Positions 8,611-17,067 of a stretch of DNA of 64,000 nt are shown one piece after another. Source of the stretch: Brevibacillus sp042683565 (GTDB lineage: Bacteria; Bacillota; Bacilli; Brevibacillales; Brevibacillaceae). The stretch covers positions 1-64,000 of the forward strand of contig NZ_JBHUJW010000034.1 of the NCBI RefSeq assembly GCF_042683565.1, read 5' to 3'. Positions within the stretch are counted from its first letter, which is position 1, and every line of letters begins with the position of its first letter. The translations under genes and the position numbers were made by a program. The notes under the pieces are model-generated. The model did no database searches. It had not been told where the DNA came from and worked only from the letters and a program-made list of their open reading frames with translations.

Positions 8611-8648
8611 CAAAATAAAAACTGCCGACAATTGACTTTGTCGACAGT
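8611..8648 (-). terminator. Intrinsic terminator of the acetyltransferase gene
   Basis: On the minus strand ACTG-CGACAA pairs with TTGTCG-CAGT around six bases with one mismatch, followed by TTTTTATTTTG. It lies 60-100 bases after the stop of the minus-strand acetyltransferase and insulates it from the cas operon. Confidence 0.75.
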
Positions 8649-8710
8649 CTGAAACCAGGAAAGTACCCCCTGGCTCTACTACAGATCGTCATATCACGAC
8701 TAAATCCGCT

Positions 8711-9358
8711 TCACTTCATTAGGCTACGCTCGATTTCCAAAAGTTTGATGGATCGTTGAATATCGTTTTTCGGCAGCCTTTCAATTGTCATTGGATCAAG
8801 TTTCCACCATTCTAAAGTCAGCAATTTTGATATCGTTCCCTCGTCAAAACGATATTTTATGATTCGCGCAGGTACTCCACCAACTACTGCATAAGGTGGA
8901 ACGTCTTTTGTAACAACAGCTCCCGCCCCGATTACCGCACCATGACCTACTTTTACACCGCCAAGAACAGTAGCATTCAAACCGATCCAAACATCACACC
9001 CGACATACGTCGGCTCTCCCAAATCCTCCTGTTCTCCATGCCACATATCATGCGTGAGAATACCTGTACCCAGCGCCTGAATGTTATGATTGGAAGAACC
9101 CAGGTTAACGTTGAGACTAATCGAGCAGTAGCGTCCAATATATGTGTTTCCGGTAATCATTCCACCCCCCAGGGCATATGTATTTCTGCCTACAATTATA
9201 TTTCTTATCCCATCAGGAAGGTGGACACTGGAAGGGCTCTCTACAAAAACATTATTGTCCAAATCAATTTGGCGCCATTTCGGCTCCCCTACTCCCCCAA
9301 ACAGCCAGTCTGCTTTCCTTAAAAAATTCAATTGCTCATCTGAAACAGAAACAGACAT
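8711..9358 (-). CDS. Hexapeptide-repeat acetyltransferase, xenobiotic (CatB-like) type
   Basis: A left-handed beta-helix acyltransferase that probably moves acetyl from acetyl-CoA to a hydroxyl or amino group of a small molecule. Hexapeptide repeats run through the middle and C-terminal half (IGRYCSISLNVNLG, VGCDVWIGLNATVLG, VGHGAVIGAGAVV), followed by the PYAVVGGVPARIIKYRF motif of the CatB/Vat group. The SSNHNIQA stretch resembles the catalytic-His loop. I choose ATG 9358, nine bases from AAGGAG; ATG 9364 is also possible. It stands alone next to the cas operon. The substrate is unknown; streptogramin or chloramphenicol acetylation is only a family possibility. Confidence 0.85.
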   Translation of the reverse strand: MSVSVSDEQLNFLRKADWLFGGVGEPKWRQIDLDNNVFVESPSSVHLPDGIRNIIVGRNTYALGGGMITGNTYIGRYCSISLNVNLGSSNHNIQALGTGILTHDMWHGEQEDLGEPTYVGCDVWIGLNATVLGGVKVGHGAVIGAGAVVTKDVPPYAVVGGVPARIIKYRFDEGTISKLLTLEWWKLDPMTIERLPKNDIQRSIKLLEIERSLMK

Positions 9359-9600
9359 AAACATTGACTCCTTCCACAAGATCGATTATGTATTCTGCGT
9401 GGTGTTTCCTATAGGCTGGTCAGCGCTGATCGTGCTGCTCATGCTGACCTGAACGAGAGCTCAAAAACTGGTCGTGCAAATCCTGCTCTCAGAAATCGTT
9501 GTGGGCACTTATGGAGAGAAAGCAGGCAGTCCTGGTCGTCGGGTCTCTTGCAGGTCCACGAAATATTGTAAAACCAAGTGATCATTACCCCATCAAAACA

Positions 9601-9683
9601 GGGCTGTCCCAAAAGGGCAAAATTGCGAAAAAACGACAAAAGGGGCGTCTCCAAGTCAAAACATTGACATTTGAGACAGCCCC
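9601..9683. mobile_element. MITE-like element with IS1182-type ends, copy 1
   Basis: About 83 bases bounded by GGGCTGTCCCAAAAG on the left and an inverted TTTGAGACAGCCCC on the right. There is no coding capacity. The ends resemble those of IS1182-family elements, so it is probably a non-autonomous derivative. Related copies lie at 32574, 40572 and 61799. Confidence 0.6.
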
Positions 9684-9851
9684 GTTCACTTTTGTCCTAT
9701 CTTCCATATATAGAACAGTAGCGATTATCTCTAACTTGCATTATACTCTCGCAGGAAGAAAATGCAAACTGTTGTTGAATAAGTAAAGCGGTGTTGAATC
9801 AGTTAACCTGCTGCTTCCTCCATGAAAAATATTTATTGAAGGAAAGATCAT

Positions 9852-10448
9852 TTAATCCCAGGCAAAACGCTGCTCTTTCCAGGGATCGCCATACATATTA
9901 TACCCGTTCTTCTCCCAGAAGCCTTGCCTGTCTTTCTCCATGAACTCGATGCCGCGCACCCATTTGGCGCTCTTCCAGAAGTACAGGTGGGGAATGACGA
10001 AGCGCAGCGGCCAGCCGTGGTCAGGCGTCAGGTCCGCTCCGTTGTGCTTGGTGGCGAACAGGTTTCCCGGCGCGAGGAAGTCTTTCAGCGGCACGTTGGC
10101 GGTCCAGCCGTGCTCGGCGTGCAGCATGACGTACTTGGCTTCCGGCTTCACCTTGACAAGCTTGACCACTTCCTCTACCGGGATGCCTTCCCACTCGTTG
10201 TCCAGCTTGCTCCATCCCGTCACGCAGTGGATGTCGTTGGTCGCGGTCCCTTTGGGCAGCGCCATCATTTGTTCGTAGGTCAGCGTAACTTCTTCCTCGA
10301 CCAGCCCGAAGATGCGGAAGCTCCACTCGGTGGCCAGATCCGTATACTGCGGAACCTCTCCGTAATGGAGCACCGGAAAGCCTGTCGTCTGCTTCTGGTT
10401 GGGCGGGATGCGGTCGCGCTGTGCATTTGTTGCCTGATTGAAAGACAT
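9852..10448 (-). CDS. yuiH: Sulfite oxidase-like molybdopterin enzyme, YuiH type
   Basis: A 198-residue protein of the oxidoreductase molybdopterin-binding (sulfite oxidase/MsrP) fold. The molybdenum-ligating cysteine is C75 in DIHCVTGWSKLD; GIPVEEVV, HAEHGWTANVPL and DHGWPLRFVIPHLYFWK are family motifs. No signal peptide is visible, so it is probably cytoplasmic, unlike MsrP. ATG 10448 lies eight bases from AAGGAG; a GTG at 10457 is too close to it. It follows the CoA-binding protein gene by 12 bases on the same strand. The substrate is unknown. Confidence 0.85.
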   Translation of the reverse strand: MSFNQATNAQRDRIPPNQKQTTGFPVLHYGEVPQYTDLATEWSFRIFGLVEEEVTLTYEQMMALPKGTATNDIHCVTGWSKLDNEWEGIPVEEVVKLVKVKPEAKYVMLHAEHGWTANVPLKDFLAPGNLFATKHNGADLTPDHGWPLRFVIPHLYFWKSAKWVRGIEFMEKDRQGFWEKNGYNMYGDPWKEQRFAWD

Positions 10449-10460
10449 GGTGTCCACTCC

Positions 10461-10892
10461 TTACTTCCCGACGCGCAGCAGCGCGTGATCGACCTTGATG
10501 CAAAGGTCGTTGATGACCGCGATGCCTTCTGCGCTCATCAGCGCGGCCGCTTCGTCATTGGTGATTCCTTGCTGCATCCAGAATGCTTTTGGCTTGTGCT
10601 TCATTTTCTTCGTCTCTTCTGCCACCGGCAAGACGTCTTCGCTCTTGCGGAAGATGTTGACGATGTCTACCGGCTCGTCGATTTCCGTCAGGCTGGCGAC
10701 GGCTTTTTCACCCAGGACCGTCTCGCCCGCGATCACGGGATTGACCGGGATGATGCGATAGCCCGCGTTTTGCATCGCGGCTGCGACCATGTAGCTCGTG
10801 CGATCCGGCTTGTTGGACAGACCTACTACGGCAATCGTTTTGGACGATTCCAGCAGTTCGCGGCGTGCTTCGTTGCTCGGATTTTGTACCAT
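10461..10892 (-). CDS. CoA-binding domain protein (YccU/YneT type)
   Basis: A single CoA-binding Rossmann domain of 143 residues. The nucleotide loop is TIAVVGLSNKPDRTSY near residue 20, followed by GYRIIPVNPVIAGETVLGEK and DIVNIFRKSEDV. WMQQGITNDEA and VINDLCIKVDH complete the pattern of the short stand-alone family. It probably binds CoA or an acyl-CoA; no catalytic activity is established for the family. The AAAGGAG ribosome site is well placed. It is transcribed with the yuiH-like gene downstream. Confidence 0.85.
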   Translation of the reverse strand: MVQNPSNEARRELLESSKTIAVVGLSNKPDRTSYMVAAAMQNAGYRIIPVNPVIAGETVLGEKAVASLTEIDEPVDIVNIFRKSEDVLPVAEETKKMKHKPKAFWMQQGITNDEAAALMSAEGIAVINDLCIKVDHALLRVGK

Positions 10893-10950
10893 CTATCAAC
10901 ACTCCTTTGGGAAATGGAATTGGCTTGCAAAATGAGATTGGCTCCTTGTG

Positions 10951-12450
10951 TCAGGACTGGCTGCGGCTCGCGACAAATTGGGCAATCGTCCGGGTCATGA
11001 CGCCGGTACCGCCGGATGGCTGCATGTCGCCGGTATTCGCATTGTACGCCGTGCCCGCGATGTCGAGGTGCACCCACGGCGTATCGCCTACGAACTCCTG
11101 CAAAAACACCCCGCCGATGATGCCGTGGCCGTAGCGTCCGCCGGAGTTTTTCAAATCGGCAAAACGGCTCTTGTTCAGCTCGCGGTACTCCTCAAAGGTC
11201 GGCAGCTGCCACAGACGCTCGCCCGCGACCTCGGCCGCGTGCAGCAGCTCGGCCACAAGCTCCTTGTTGTTCGTCATGGCTCCGGAGCAGTAGTGCCCCA
11301 GCGCGACCACGATGCCTCCCGTCAACGTAGCGGCGTCGATCAGGCACGAGACGCCCTGCTGCTTCGCGTACGTGATGCAGTCCGCCAGCACGAGTCGGCC
11401 TTCCGCATCCGTCGTGATAATCTCCACCGTCTTGCCGCTCATCGTCGTGATGACATCGCCCGGGCGGTAAGCCGTACCCGACGGCATGTTTTCGACCGTA
11501 CCGACGACAGCCAGCACGTTTACTTTCGGCTTGATCTGGCCCAATGCCTCCAGGGCGCCGATGACCGCGGCAGCACCGCCCATGTCCGACTTCATATCCT
11601 CCATGCCCGCTACCGGCTTGATGGAGATACCGCCCGTGTCAAACGTTACCCCTTTGCCGACGAGGCCGATCACGTCATCCCAGACCTCTCTGCCCTGGTA
11701 TTTGACGACAATGACGTACGGCTCAAGCACGCTTCCTTTGGCTACCGACAGCACGCCGCCCATGCCCATCTCCTCCAGCTTGGCCTGATCCAGCACTTCC
11801 ACGCTCATGCCGTGCCGGGTGGCGACGTCCACCATCGCGTCTTTCAACGCTCGCGGCGTCAAATAATTGGCTGGCTCATTGACCAGCGTGCGCGCCAGAT
11901 TGGTACCGGATACGAGCGCCCGGCCGAGCTGCACGCCTGCATTCACCAGCTCTGCCGCATCGTCAGCCGCCAATATCCGGACAGCCGCGACGGGATCTGC
12001 TTCGCGCTTCGGCTTTTGCCGATAGCCTTCATAATGGTATTCTGCCAGTCCGAACGCTTCCGTCACTGCCTGCGCCAAACGTTCAGCCGAAAGCTTGTCG
12101 GTCGTCGGCAGATCGATCATCACGGTTTTGCCTTTGCCTTTCGACACGACAGTCTTGGCAGCGCGTCCCCACGCTCCCCGCGCCGCCACGAAATCAAACG
12201 ACTCCGGTGCTCCCATGCCCACGACGAGCAGCTTTTTCGCCGCGATCTTGCCCATGCCGTGGATGACGGCTACCGCTTTCGCATCGCCGCTGATTTCTTT
12301 CTCTTTCTGCAAAACGCTCAGGCTCCCGTCAAAGGCAGCCTCAAGCTCGGGATACACCACGGCCAGCTCTTCACCCTTCCACAGCGGGACGATCAGTTCA
12401 TCACATTTTGCCGTCACGAGCTGTGTCCGTTTTTCCACGCTCACTTCCAT
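10951..12450 (-). CDS. pepA: Cytosol (leucyl) aminopeptidase, M17 family
   Basis: A 499-residue two-metal aminopeptidase that removes N-terminal residues from peptides in the cytoplasm. The C-terminal catalytic domain shows VGKGVTFDTGGISIKP, MKSDMGGAA and the family signature TTDAEGRLVLAD, which hold the metal-binding Lys, Asp and Glu residues. The N-terminal half is the usual macrodomain-like region. Length is normal. It corresponds to yuiE of B. subtilis and lies between yuiH and yuiD homologues as there. No operon partner is closer than about 55 bases. Confidence 0.96.
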   Translation of the reverse strand: MEVSVEKRTQLVTAKCDELIVPLWKGEELAVVYPELEAAFDGSLSVLQKEKEISGDAKAVAVIHGMGKIAAKKLLVVGMGAPESFDFVAARGAWGRAAKTVVSKGKGKTVMIDLPTTDKLSAERLAQAVTEAFGLAEYHYEGYRQKPKREADPVAAVRILAADDAAELVNAGVQLGRALVSGTNLARTLVNEPANYLTPRALKDAMVDVATRHGMSVEVLDQAKLEEMGMGGVLSVAKGSVLEPYVIVVKYQGREVWDDVIGLVGKGVTFDTGGISIKPVAGMEDMKSDMGGAAAVIGALEALGQIKPKVNVLAVVGTVENMPSGTAYRPGDVITTMSGKTVEIITTDAEGRLVLADCITYAKQQGVSCLIDAATLTGGIVVALGHYCSGAMTNNKELVAELLHAAEVAGERLWQLPTFEEYRELNKSRFADLKNSGGRYGHGIIGGVFLQEFVGDTPWVHLDIAGTAYNANTGDMQPSGGTGVMTRTIAQFVASRSQS

Positions 12451-12504
12451 ATACTCTTCCCTCTTTCTCTGTGATAGGATACAATTATGTGCACATTTGT
12501 GGTT

Positions 12505-12876
12505 TTAGGATGTGTCCATTCGCAACCGCAAGGACGGAAACGCCATGGATTTGGCTTTTTCATATGGAATGGCGTCAACATCAGGTAGAGCGCTCTCGCA
12601 AATCTCTATGTAACGCAGGATTTCCACCAGGTCCAGACCCCAGCGGGCAGGACCGTAACGGCCCAAATATTTTTTCGCATTGCCCAACATCCAGCGGGCT
12701 CCTTTGATATTGCCGCATTCCCGATGATAAAGTCCGACGGCCAACTGCAAGAGCCCTTGCAAAAACTTGTCGGATTTGTCTTCCATCCAGATTTCCTCCA
12801 GCAGATCATGGCATTCGTAGTATTCGCCTTCATTGAATTTCTCAATGAACTGCAGGTACTGAACCGGATACTGCAT
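12505..12876 (-). CDS. DUF309 family protein
   Basis: A 123-residue all-helical protein with the DUF309 signature EYYECHDLLEEIW near residue 18, then LQGLLQLAVGLYH and a GNIKGARWMLGNA repeat-like helix. Related proteins are often near riboflavin or respiration genes, but the function is unknown. AAGGGG lies ahead of the ATG. It is divergent from yuiD. Confidence 0.8.
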   Translation of the reverse strand: MQYPVQYLQFIEKFNEGEYYECHDLLEEIWMEDKSDKFLQGLLQLAVGLYHRECGNIKGARWMLGNAKKYLGRYGPARWGLDLVEILRYIEICESALPDVDAIPYEKAKSMAFPSLRLRMDTS

Positions 12877-13071
12877 GGATGCTCACCCCTTCGTTTCACC
12901 GCAGCAACCAAAAAAGCGCGTGAAACGCTCCATGAAGCTGATAAGGAGCGCTGCTGCGAGCAAACGTCCGCTTCCGGATGTTTCCTTTGGCAACCGTCTT
13001 CCTTATGGTATCACAGATTGGCGGCCCGTAACATCCAAACGAAAACTTCACGGATGGAGACCTCGCCCTTC

Positions 13072-13080
13072 TGTTACAAT
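13072..13080 (+). promoter_or_regulatory. Extended -10 promoter of yuiD
   Basis: TG-T-TACAAT gives an extended -10 element with a start near 13087, about 33 bases before the yuiD start. No good -35 box is seen. The rest of 12877-13119 shows nothing else. Confidence 0.4.
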
Positions 13081-13119
13081 AAACGAAAGAAGCGTACAGT
13101 AGAAAGGAATGGATTTTCC

Positions 13120-13596
13120 GTGGCGGATCTTTTAGAAAACTTCCCCTTATGGGCTGCGCTGCTTGCCATAGGAATCGCCCAATTTATCAAAATTCCCCTC
13201 AATTATTTCGCTACCAAAACATGGCAATGGTCGCTGATGCTCAGTACCGGCGGCATGCCCAGTTCGCACTCTTCGGCTGTAACCGCTCTCTCCACGGCGG
13301 TCGGCCTGCGGGAAGGCTTTGGCAGCAATATGTTCGCCGTCTCCGCCATTCTCGGCGTGATCGTGATGTTCGACGCGGCAGGCGTTCGCCGCCATGCCGG
13401 GATGCAGGCAGTCGTCCTGAACAAGCTGGTGGATGAGTTCAACCATCTGCTGGAAGGGATGAAATCGCTGAAGGTGCGTCCGAACCAGGAAAAGGCCAAA
13501 AAACTGAAGGAGCTGCTCGGCCATCAACCGATCGAGGTGCTGATCGGCGGCTGGCTGGGGGTCATGATCGCGCTCCTCGTACACCCGTTCTTTTAA
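13120..13596 (+). CDS. yuiD: YuiD-type divergent PAP2 membrane protein
   Basis: A 158-residue member of the divergent PAP2 (DUF212) family. It has several hydrophobic helices (about residues 10-30, 55-75 and 135-157) and the phosphatase-like motifs TGGMPSSHSSAV and FDAAGVRRHAG, which in PAP2 enzymes hold the catalytic histidines. It is presumably membrane-bound; the substrate is unknown. The start is GTG 13120 behind AAAGGA; the earlier frame has no ribosome site. It is followed 25 bases later by the binding-protein-like gene on the same strand. Confidence 0.9.
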   Translation: MADLLENFPLWAALLAIGIAQFIKIPLNYFATKTWQWSLMLSTGGMPSSHSSAVTALSTAVGLREGFGSNMFAVSAILGVIVMFDAAGVRRHAGMQAVVLNKLVDEFNHLLEGMKSLKVRPNQEKAKKLKELLGHQPIEVLIGGWLGVMIALLVHPFF

Positions 13597-13621
13597 GGCA
13601 TATCCAAAGGGGGGATCTCGC

Positions 13622-14410
13622 ATGCGCATCGTTTCCATCTGTCCGAGCAATACGGAAATCCTCTACGCCCTTGGTCTCGGCGAGCAAGTCGTCGGGTTGG
13701 ACGATCATTCCGACTGGCCGCCCGAGTGGCAGCACTTGCCCAGAGTAGGGCCGGATCTTTCCATTGACATGGATCGCGTCGCGGCTCTCGCGCCCGATCT
13801 GGTCGTCGCTTCCCTCAGCGTCCCCGGCATGGAAGCAAACGTGGAGGCTCTCCAGGCGCGGGGAATCCCGCACATCGTCTTAAATCCGTCCCGCATTGCC
13901 GATATTGCCGCCGATATTCGCCTGGTCGGTGAAGCGACGGATACGCGCACGCAGGCAGAACAGCTCGCGTCCCGTTTTGCCGAAAGAGTAGAAACCATCC
14001 GACAAACGGCCGCGCAGTTTCCCGCGAAGACCAGGCTGTACTGGGAATGGTGGCCCAACCCGATCTACACCCCCGGGCGGGGAAACTGGCTGACGGACGT
14101 GAGCGAGATCGTCGGCGCCGTCAATGTGTTCAGCGACTATCCTGAAGCCAATGTAAAGGCGACACGCGAGATGGTCCGGGAGCGCGATCCGGATCACATC
14201 TGCGTCGTCTGGTGCGGCATTGAACTGAAACGAATCAAGCCTGCCATGATTACGGAACGGCCGGAATGGCAGGAGATGGACGCCATTCGCCAAGGACGCG
14301 TCCATCTGCTCGAGGAAGGTCTGTACTGCCGCCCTTCTCCCCGCATTCTCGACGGACTGGAGCAGCTCGCCTCCCTCATCCACCCGCAACAAAAAACGTT
14401 CAGAGCCTGA
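13622..14410 (+). CDS. BtuF-like periplasmic-binding-fold protein without signal peptide
   Basis: A 262-residue protein with the helical-backbone binding fold of BtuF/FhuD: MRIVSICPSNTEILYALGLG and VVGLDDHSDWPPE at the start, then LAPDLVVAS and GIPHIVLNPSRIADI, then YTPGRGNWLTDVSEIVGAVNV. No signal peptide or lipobox is present, so it is predicted to be cytoplasmic, as in a known group annotated as cobalamin-binding-like. No transporter genes are adjacent, which argues against a simple uptake role. AAAGGGGGG precedes the ATG. The ligand is unknown. Confidence 0.75.
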   Translation: MRIVSICPSNTEILYALGLGEQVVGLDDHSDWPPEWQHLPRVGPDLSIDMDRVAALAPDLVVASLSVPGMEANVEALQARGIPHIVLNPSRIADIAADIRLVGEATDTRTQAEQLASRFAERVETIRQTAAQFPAKTRLYWEWWPNPIYTPGRGNWLTDVSEIVGAVNVFSDYPEANVKATREMVRERDPDHICVVWCGIELKRIKPAMITERPEWQEMDAIRQGRVHLLEEGLYCRPSPRILDGLEQLASLIHPQQKTFRA

Positions 14411-14428
14411 TTGTGCCTGAACGTTTTT
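14392..14428. terminator. Bidirectional intrinsic terminator
   Basis: AAAAACGTTCAG (14392-14403) pairs perfectly with CTGAACGTTTTT (14417-14428). T-rich tracts follow in both directions, so it can end both the plus-strand binding-protein gene, whose stop lies inside it, and the minus-strand yuiC-like gene. Confidence 0.85.
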
Positions 14429-14492
14429 GTTTTGCTTTCCTGCTGCCTTGCAGCATCTTTGCCAGCTTGCTTATGCGGTTTACTTTTGTGCA

Positions 14493-15110
14493 TCAATTCG
14501 TGACTTCTGCCATCGCCTCGATGCCGTTCTGATTCAGGCTGTTCAAATAGGCTTCCGTCAGCTTGCCGTCTCCGCGTTTTACGACATAGACATCCACTGC
14601 TTTTTTCCCCCATTGCTTGAACACGTCCTGCTTGGTTTCAAAGTACAGGTCAATCTTATGTCCGCGAATGGCACCGCCTTTGTCTGCCACGACCCCGTAC
14701 CCGTATCCGGGGATGTACAGCACCGTTCCGATGGGAAAAATGCTCAGGTCGGCAGCAATGGTCGAATAATCGTCTCTTCGCACTTTGACGCCTGAATATG
14801 TAATCCCGTAAGACGGATGAGACGGATTTTTTCCCGTCGATTCGTATCCGGCGTAATAGCCCGTCGCTATGACACGTACCTTTGGATACTGATCCAGCAA
14901 CAGGTCGTTTTTATCGATGACTTGAGTGAAGGAACTGGCAGAGACGGTCCGTTTTTTGACGACCCGCTGCCCGTCTTTTGTTTCCCTGATTCCGAATGCA
15001 GTCTGGATACTGCGGTCTCCTACTGCATTATAGCCGTATCCATCGCTCGCAAAGCCTGTCAGAACCACAATCAGCAGGGCGATGAGACTTACTGACAGCT
15101 TTCCATTCAT
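14493..15110 (-). CDS. yuiC: 3D-domain secreted protein, YuiC type
   Basis: A 205-residue exported protein. The N-terminal segment (residues 1-22) is a signal peptide or anchor. The C-terminal 3D (three-Asp) domain resembles the double-psi barrel of MltA lytic transglycosylases: VIATGYYAGYESTG, GTVLYIPGYGYGVVADKGGAI and GHKIDLYF hold the conserved aspartates. It probably acts on peptidoglycan, in line with the stationary-phase muralytic role known for YuiC-type proteins. AGGAGG lies 11 bases before the ATG and is covered by an inverted repeat described separately. Confidence 0.88.
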   Translation of the reverse strand: MNGKLSVSLIALLIVVLTGFASDGYGYNAVGDRSIQTAFGIRETKDGQRVVKKRTVSASSFTQVIDKNDLLLDQYPKVRVIATGYYAGYESTGKNPSHPSYGITYSGVKVRRDDYSTIAADLSIFPIGTVLYIPGYGYGVVADKGGAIRGHKIDLYFETKQDVFKQWGKKAVDVYVVKRGDGKLTEAYLNSLNQNGIEAMAEVTN

Positions 15111-15120
15111 TTCTTGGTAA

Positions 15121-15156
15121 ACCTCCTCTCGGTTCTAGTCATGTCCCGAAGAGGAG
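15121..15156 (-). promoter_or_regulatory. Hairpin occluding the yuiC ribosome site
   Basis: On the minus strand CCTCCTCT (15156-15149) can pair perfectly with AGAGGAGG (15128-15121), and the second arm is the ribosome-binding site of the YuiC-type gene. A TATAGT -10-like box lies just before the first arm. This could hold translation down until the RNA is bound or remodelled. Confidence 0.45.
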
Positions 15157-15219
15157 GAAACTATACACAAATTTTGGTCTGTTTCGGAAAAATTCAGTAA
15201 GTTAGGCTTTGCAAAAAGG

Positions 15220-16080
15220 TTACAGCAAAGTCCTCATACTCCACAATTCAGGGAAAAAACGGTGGTCCAGCGCCCGTCGCAAATACGCCACGCCGGCAGA
15301 GCCGCCTGTCCCTGGCTTTTGGCCGATGATCCGCTCCACGGTCGTCATGTGGTTAAAACGCCACTGCTGCTGCTGGCTCGCGATGTCGACCAGCTTTTCC
15401 GCCAGCTCGTACAGGTCCCAATACTGATTCACATTGCGGTAGACCGCAAGCCATGCTTGCTCCACGCTGGCATGGGGCTGGTACGGCTGTGACCAGTCCC
15501 GGTCCAGACATTCCGGAGCGATCGGCAGGCCGCGCTCCGCCATCGCCATGATCGCCGCATCGTAAATGCTGGGTGATCCGAGCACTTGCTGCAGCTGGCC
15601 GTACAGCTCCGGCTGGTGCTGATAGACGGCGAGGACGTGGGCGTTTTTGTAACCGAGCGTAAATTCGATCAAGCGGTTCTGGTAGGACTGGAAGCCGGAC
15701 GAGTGCCCCAGTTTGTCCCTGAACTGCAGGTAGTCCGCAGGCGTGAGCGTCGAGAGCACATCCCACGACTTGATCAGCTGCTGCTGGATGCGCGAGACGC
15801 GGGCGAACATCTTGAAGGCCGGTTCCAGATCGTTTTTGCGTATGCAGTCCATCGCGGCAGCCAGCTCGTGCAGGATTTGCTTCATCCACAGCTCGCTCAC
15901 CTGATGGATGATGATGAACAGCATTTCATCGTGCTGCGTGGACTGCATCACTTGACTCGACAAGATCTTGTCGAGCTGCAGATAGTCTCCGTAAGTCATT
16001 TCCTTGGCAAAATCGGTATGAATCTCCTTGTCCAAAGACGTCTGTCCTGGCTTTTGATGATCGTGTGATTGCGGCGCCAT
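15220..16080 (-). CDS. kynA: Tryptophan 2,3-dioxygenase
   Basis: A heme enzyme that opens the indole ring of L-tryptophan to N-formylkynurenine, the first step of the kynurenine route. The 286-residue product has the family blocks TYGDYLQLDKIL, HDEMLFIIIHQVSELWMKQ (containing the active-site His and Phe region), SGFQSYQNRLIEF and RFNHMTTVERIIGQKPGTGGS. The heme-ligand His lies in the last block. Length is normal. A metallo-beta-lactamase-fold gene and an aminotransferase lie upstream on the same strand with spacings of about 20 bases. No kynB or kynU is visible, so the pathway is incomplete here. Confidence 0.95.
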   Translation of the reverse strand: MAPQSHDHQKPGQTSLDKEIHTDFAKEMTYGDYLQLDKILSSQVMQSTQHDEMLFIIIHQVSELWMKQILHELAAAMDCIRKNDLEPAFKMFARVSRIQQQLIKSWDVLSTLTPADYLQFRDKLGHSSGFQSYQNRLIEFTLGYKNAHVLAVYQHQPELYGQLQQVLGSPSIYDAAIMAMAERGLPIAPECLDRDWSQPYQPHASVEQAWLAVYRNVNQYWDLYELAEKLVDIASQQQQWRFNHMTTVERIIGQKPGTGGSAGVAYLRRALDHRFFPELWSMRTLL

Positions 16081-16098
16081 GTCCGAAGCTCCCCTCTC

Positions 16099-17046
16099 TC
16101 ATTTCTGACTGTATCGTACAACGCTCGCTTCCGTGTCCACGGCAAGCTCTCCCTGCTCGGCGAGATAACGCAAATAGGCGTTCGTCTCCCCGAGCAGAAT
16201 CCACTGCTGAAAATGAGGCAGCTCCTTTGCCGCCAATGCCTGGGACACCTCGTAGGCAGTCATGTCTGCACCCACGATTTCACGCACCCGCTCCAGCCTG
16301 GCCATAAAATGTGCCAGCAGCTCCTCCAGCCTCTCCTGTGCATCCGTGAACGCCGGACCGTGCCCCGGGAGGACGAGGGAGATCGGGAGGCTCCTCATCC
16401 GGCGAAGCGTATCAAGGTACGTCGCCAGCGGATTTTCGTCCCCGTAGCCGTGGTAAGAGATGTACGGAATTACCTCGCGCGTGAAGTGATCGCCGGAAAT
16501 CAGGATTTGCTCGTCCCGATTGTAGAAGCATATATGACCGCTCGTATGTCCGGGCATTTTCAGGGCTTCAAACATAAGCTCCCCGATGCGATACGTTGTG
16601 TTTTCCGGCAAGTCTGCCACATCCTGCGGAACCGGAGGAATCTGCCGGTTCATCGCCGTAGCATTGTCCGCAAGCTCGCTGATGATCTCCTCCGGCAGCC
16701 CCTGTGCGCGGTAAAACGCGCGAAAGCCTTCCGGGGTCCAGGCGTGCGCCGCCAGCTCTTGCTCCACGGTCGGCAGCAGCACCTGCGCTCCTGTCCACTG
16801 CTGCATTTCTCCGGCAAAGCCGAAATGATCTGCGTGATGATGGGTCAGCAAAATGCGCTCGATGTCCGTCTCCGGAGCGATGCCGTGCCGGGCGAAGGCA
16901 GCCTCCCACGCCTTGCGCGTGTCGCTGCCGTAAATGCCCGTATCCACGAGCGTCCATTTCCCGTCTGTCTGCCCCATATAGGCGTATACCCGATCGTTCC
17001 AAAAGGACAGCGGCAACGATACCTGGTGCAAGCCGAATGCTTCCAT
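16099..17046 (-). CDS. Metallo-beta-lactamase-fold hydrolase
   Basis: A 315-residue enzyme with the metal-binding motif THHHADHFG near residue 88 and later metal ligands in MPGHTSGHICFY and ISGDHFTREV. The C-terminal extension with VLPGHGPAF is usual for glyoxalase II-like and lactonase-like members. It is cytoplasmic, and the substrate cannot be told from sequence. It sits between the aminotransferase and tryptophan dioxygenase genes, 18-21 bases from each, so it probably belongs to the same operon. A role in amino-acid catabolism is inference only. Confidence 0.85.
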   Translation of the reverse strand: MEAFGLHQVSLPLSFWNDRVYAYMGQTDGKWTLVDTGIYGSDTRKAWEAAFARHGIAPETDIERILLTHHHADHFGFAGEMQQWTGAQVLLPTVEQELAAHAWTPEGFRAFYRAQGLPEEIISELADNATAMNRQIPPVPQDVADLPENTTYRIGELMFEALKMPGHTSGHICFYNRDEQILISGDHFTREVIPYISYHGYGDENPLATYLDTLRRMRSLPISLVLPGHGPAFTDAQERLEELLAHFMARLERVREIVGADMTAYEVSQALAAKELPHFQQWILLGETNAYLRYLAEQGELAVDTEASVVRYSQK

Positions 17047-17067
17047 GCGCGATTCCCTCCCGTGCCT

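Noticed and set aside
8711..9358. A defence or CRISPR accessory role for the acetyltransferase next to cas12b
   Set aside because: It has its own terminator and belongs to a well-known small-molecule acetyltransferase family.
9359..9600. Possible gene between the acetyltransferase and MITE copy 1
   Set aside because: Only short frames without ribosome sites or domain similarity.
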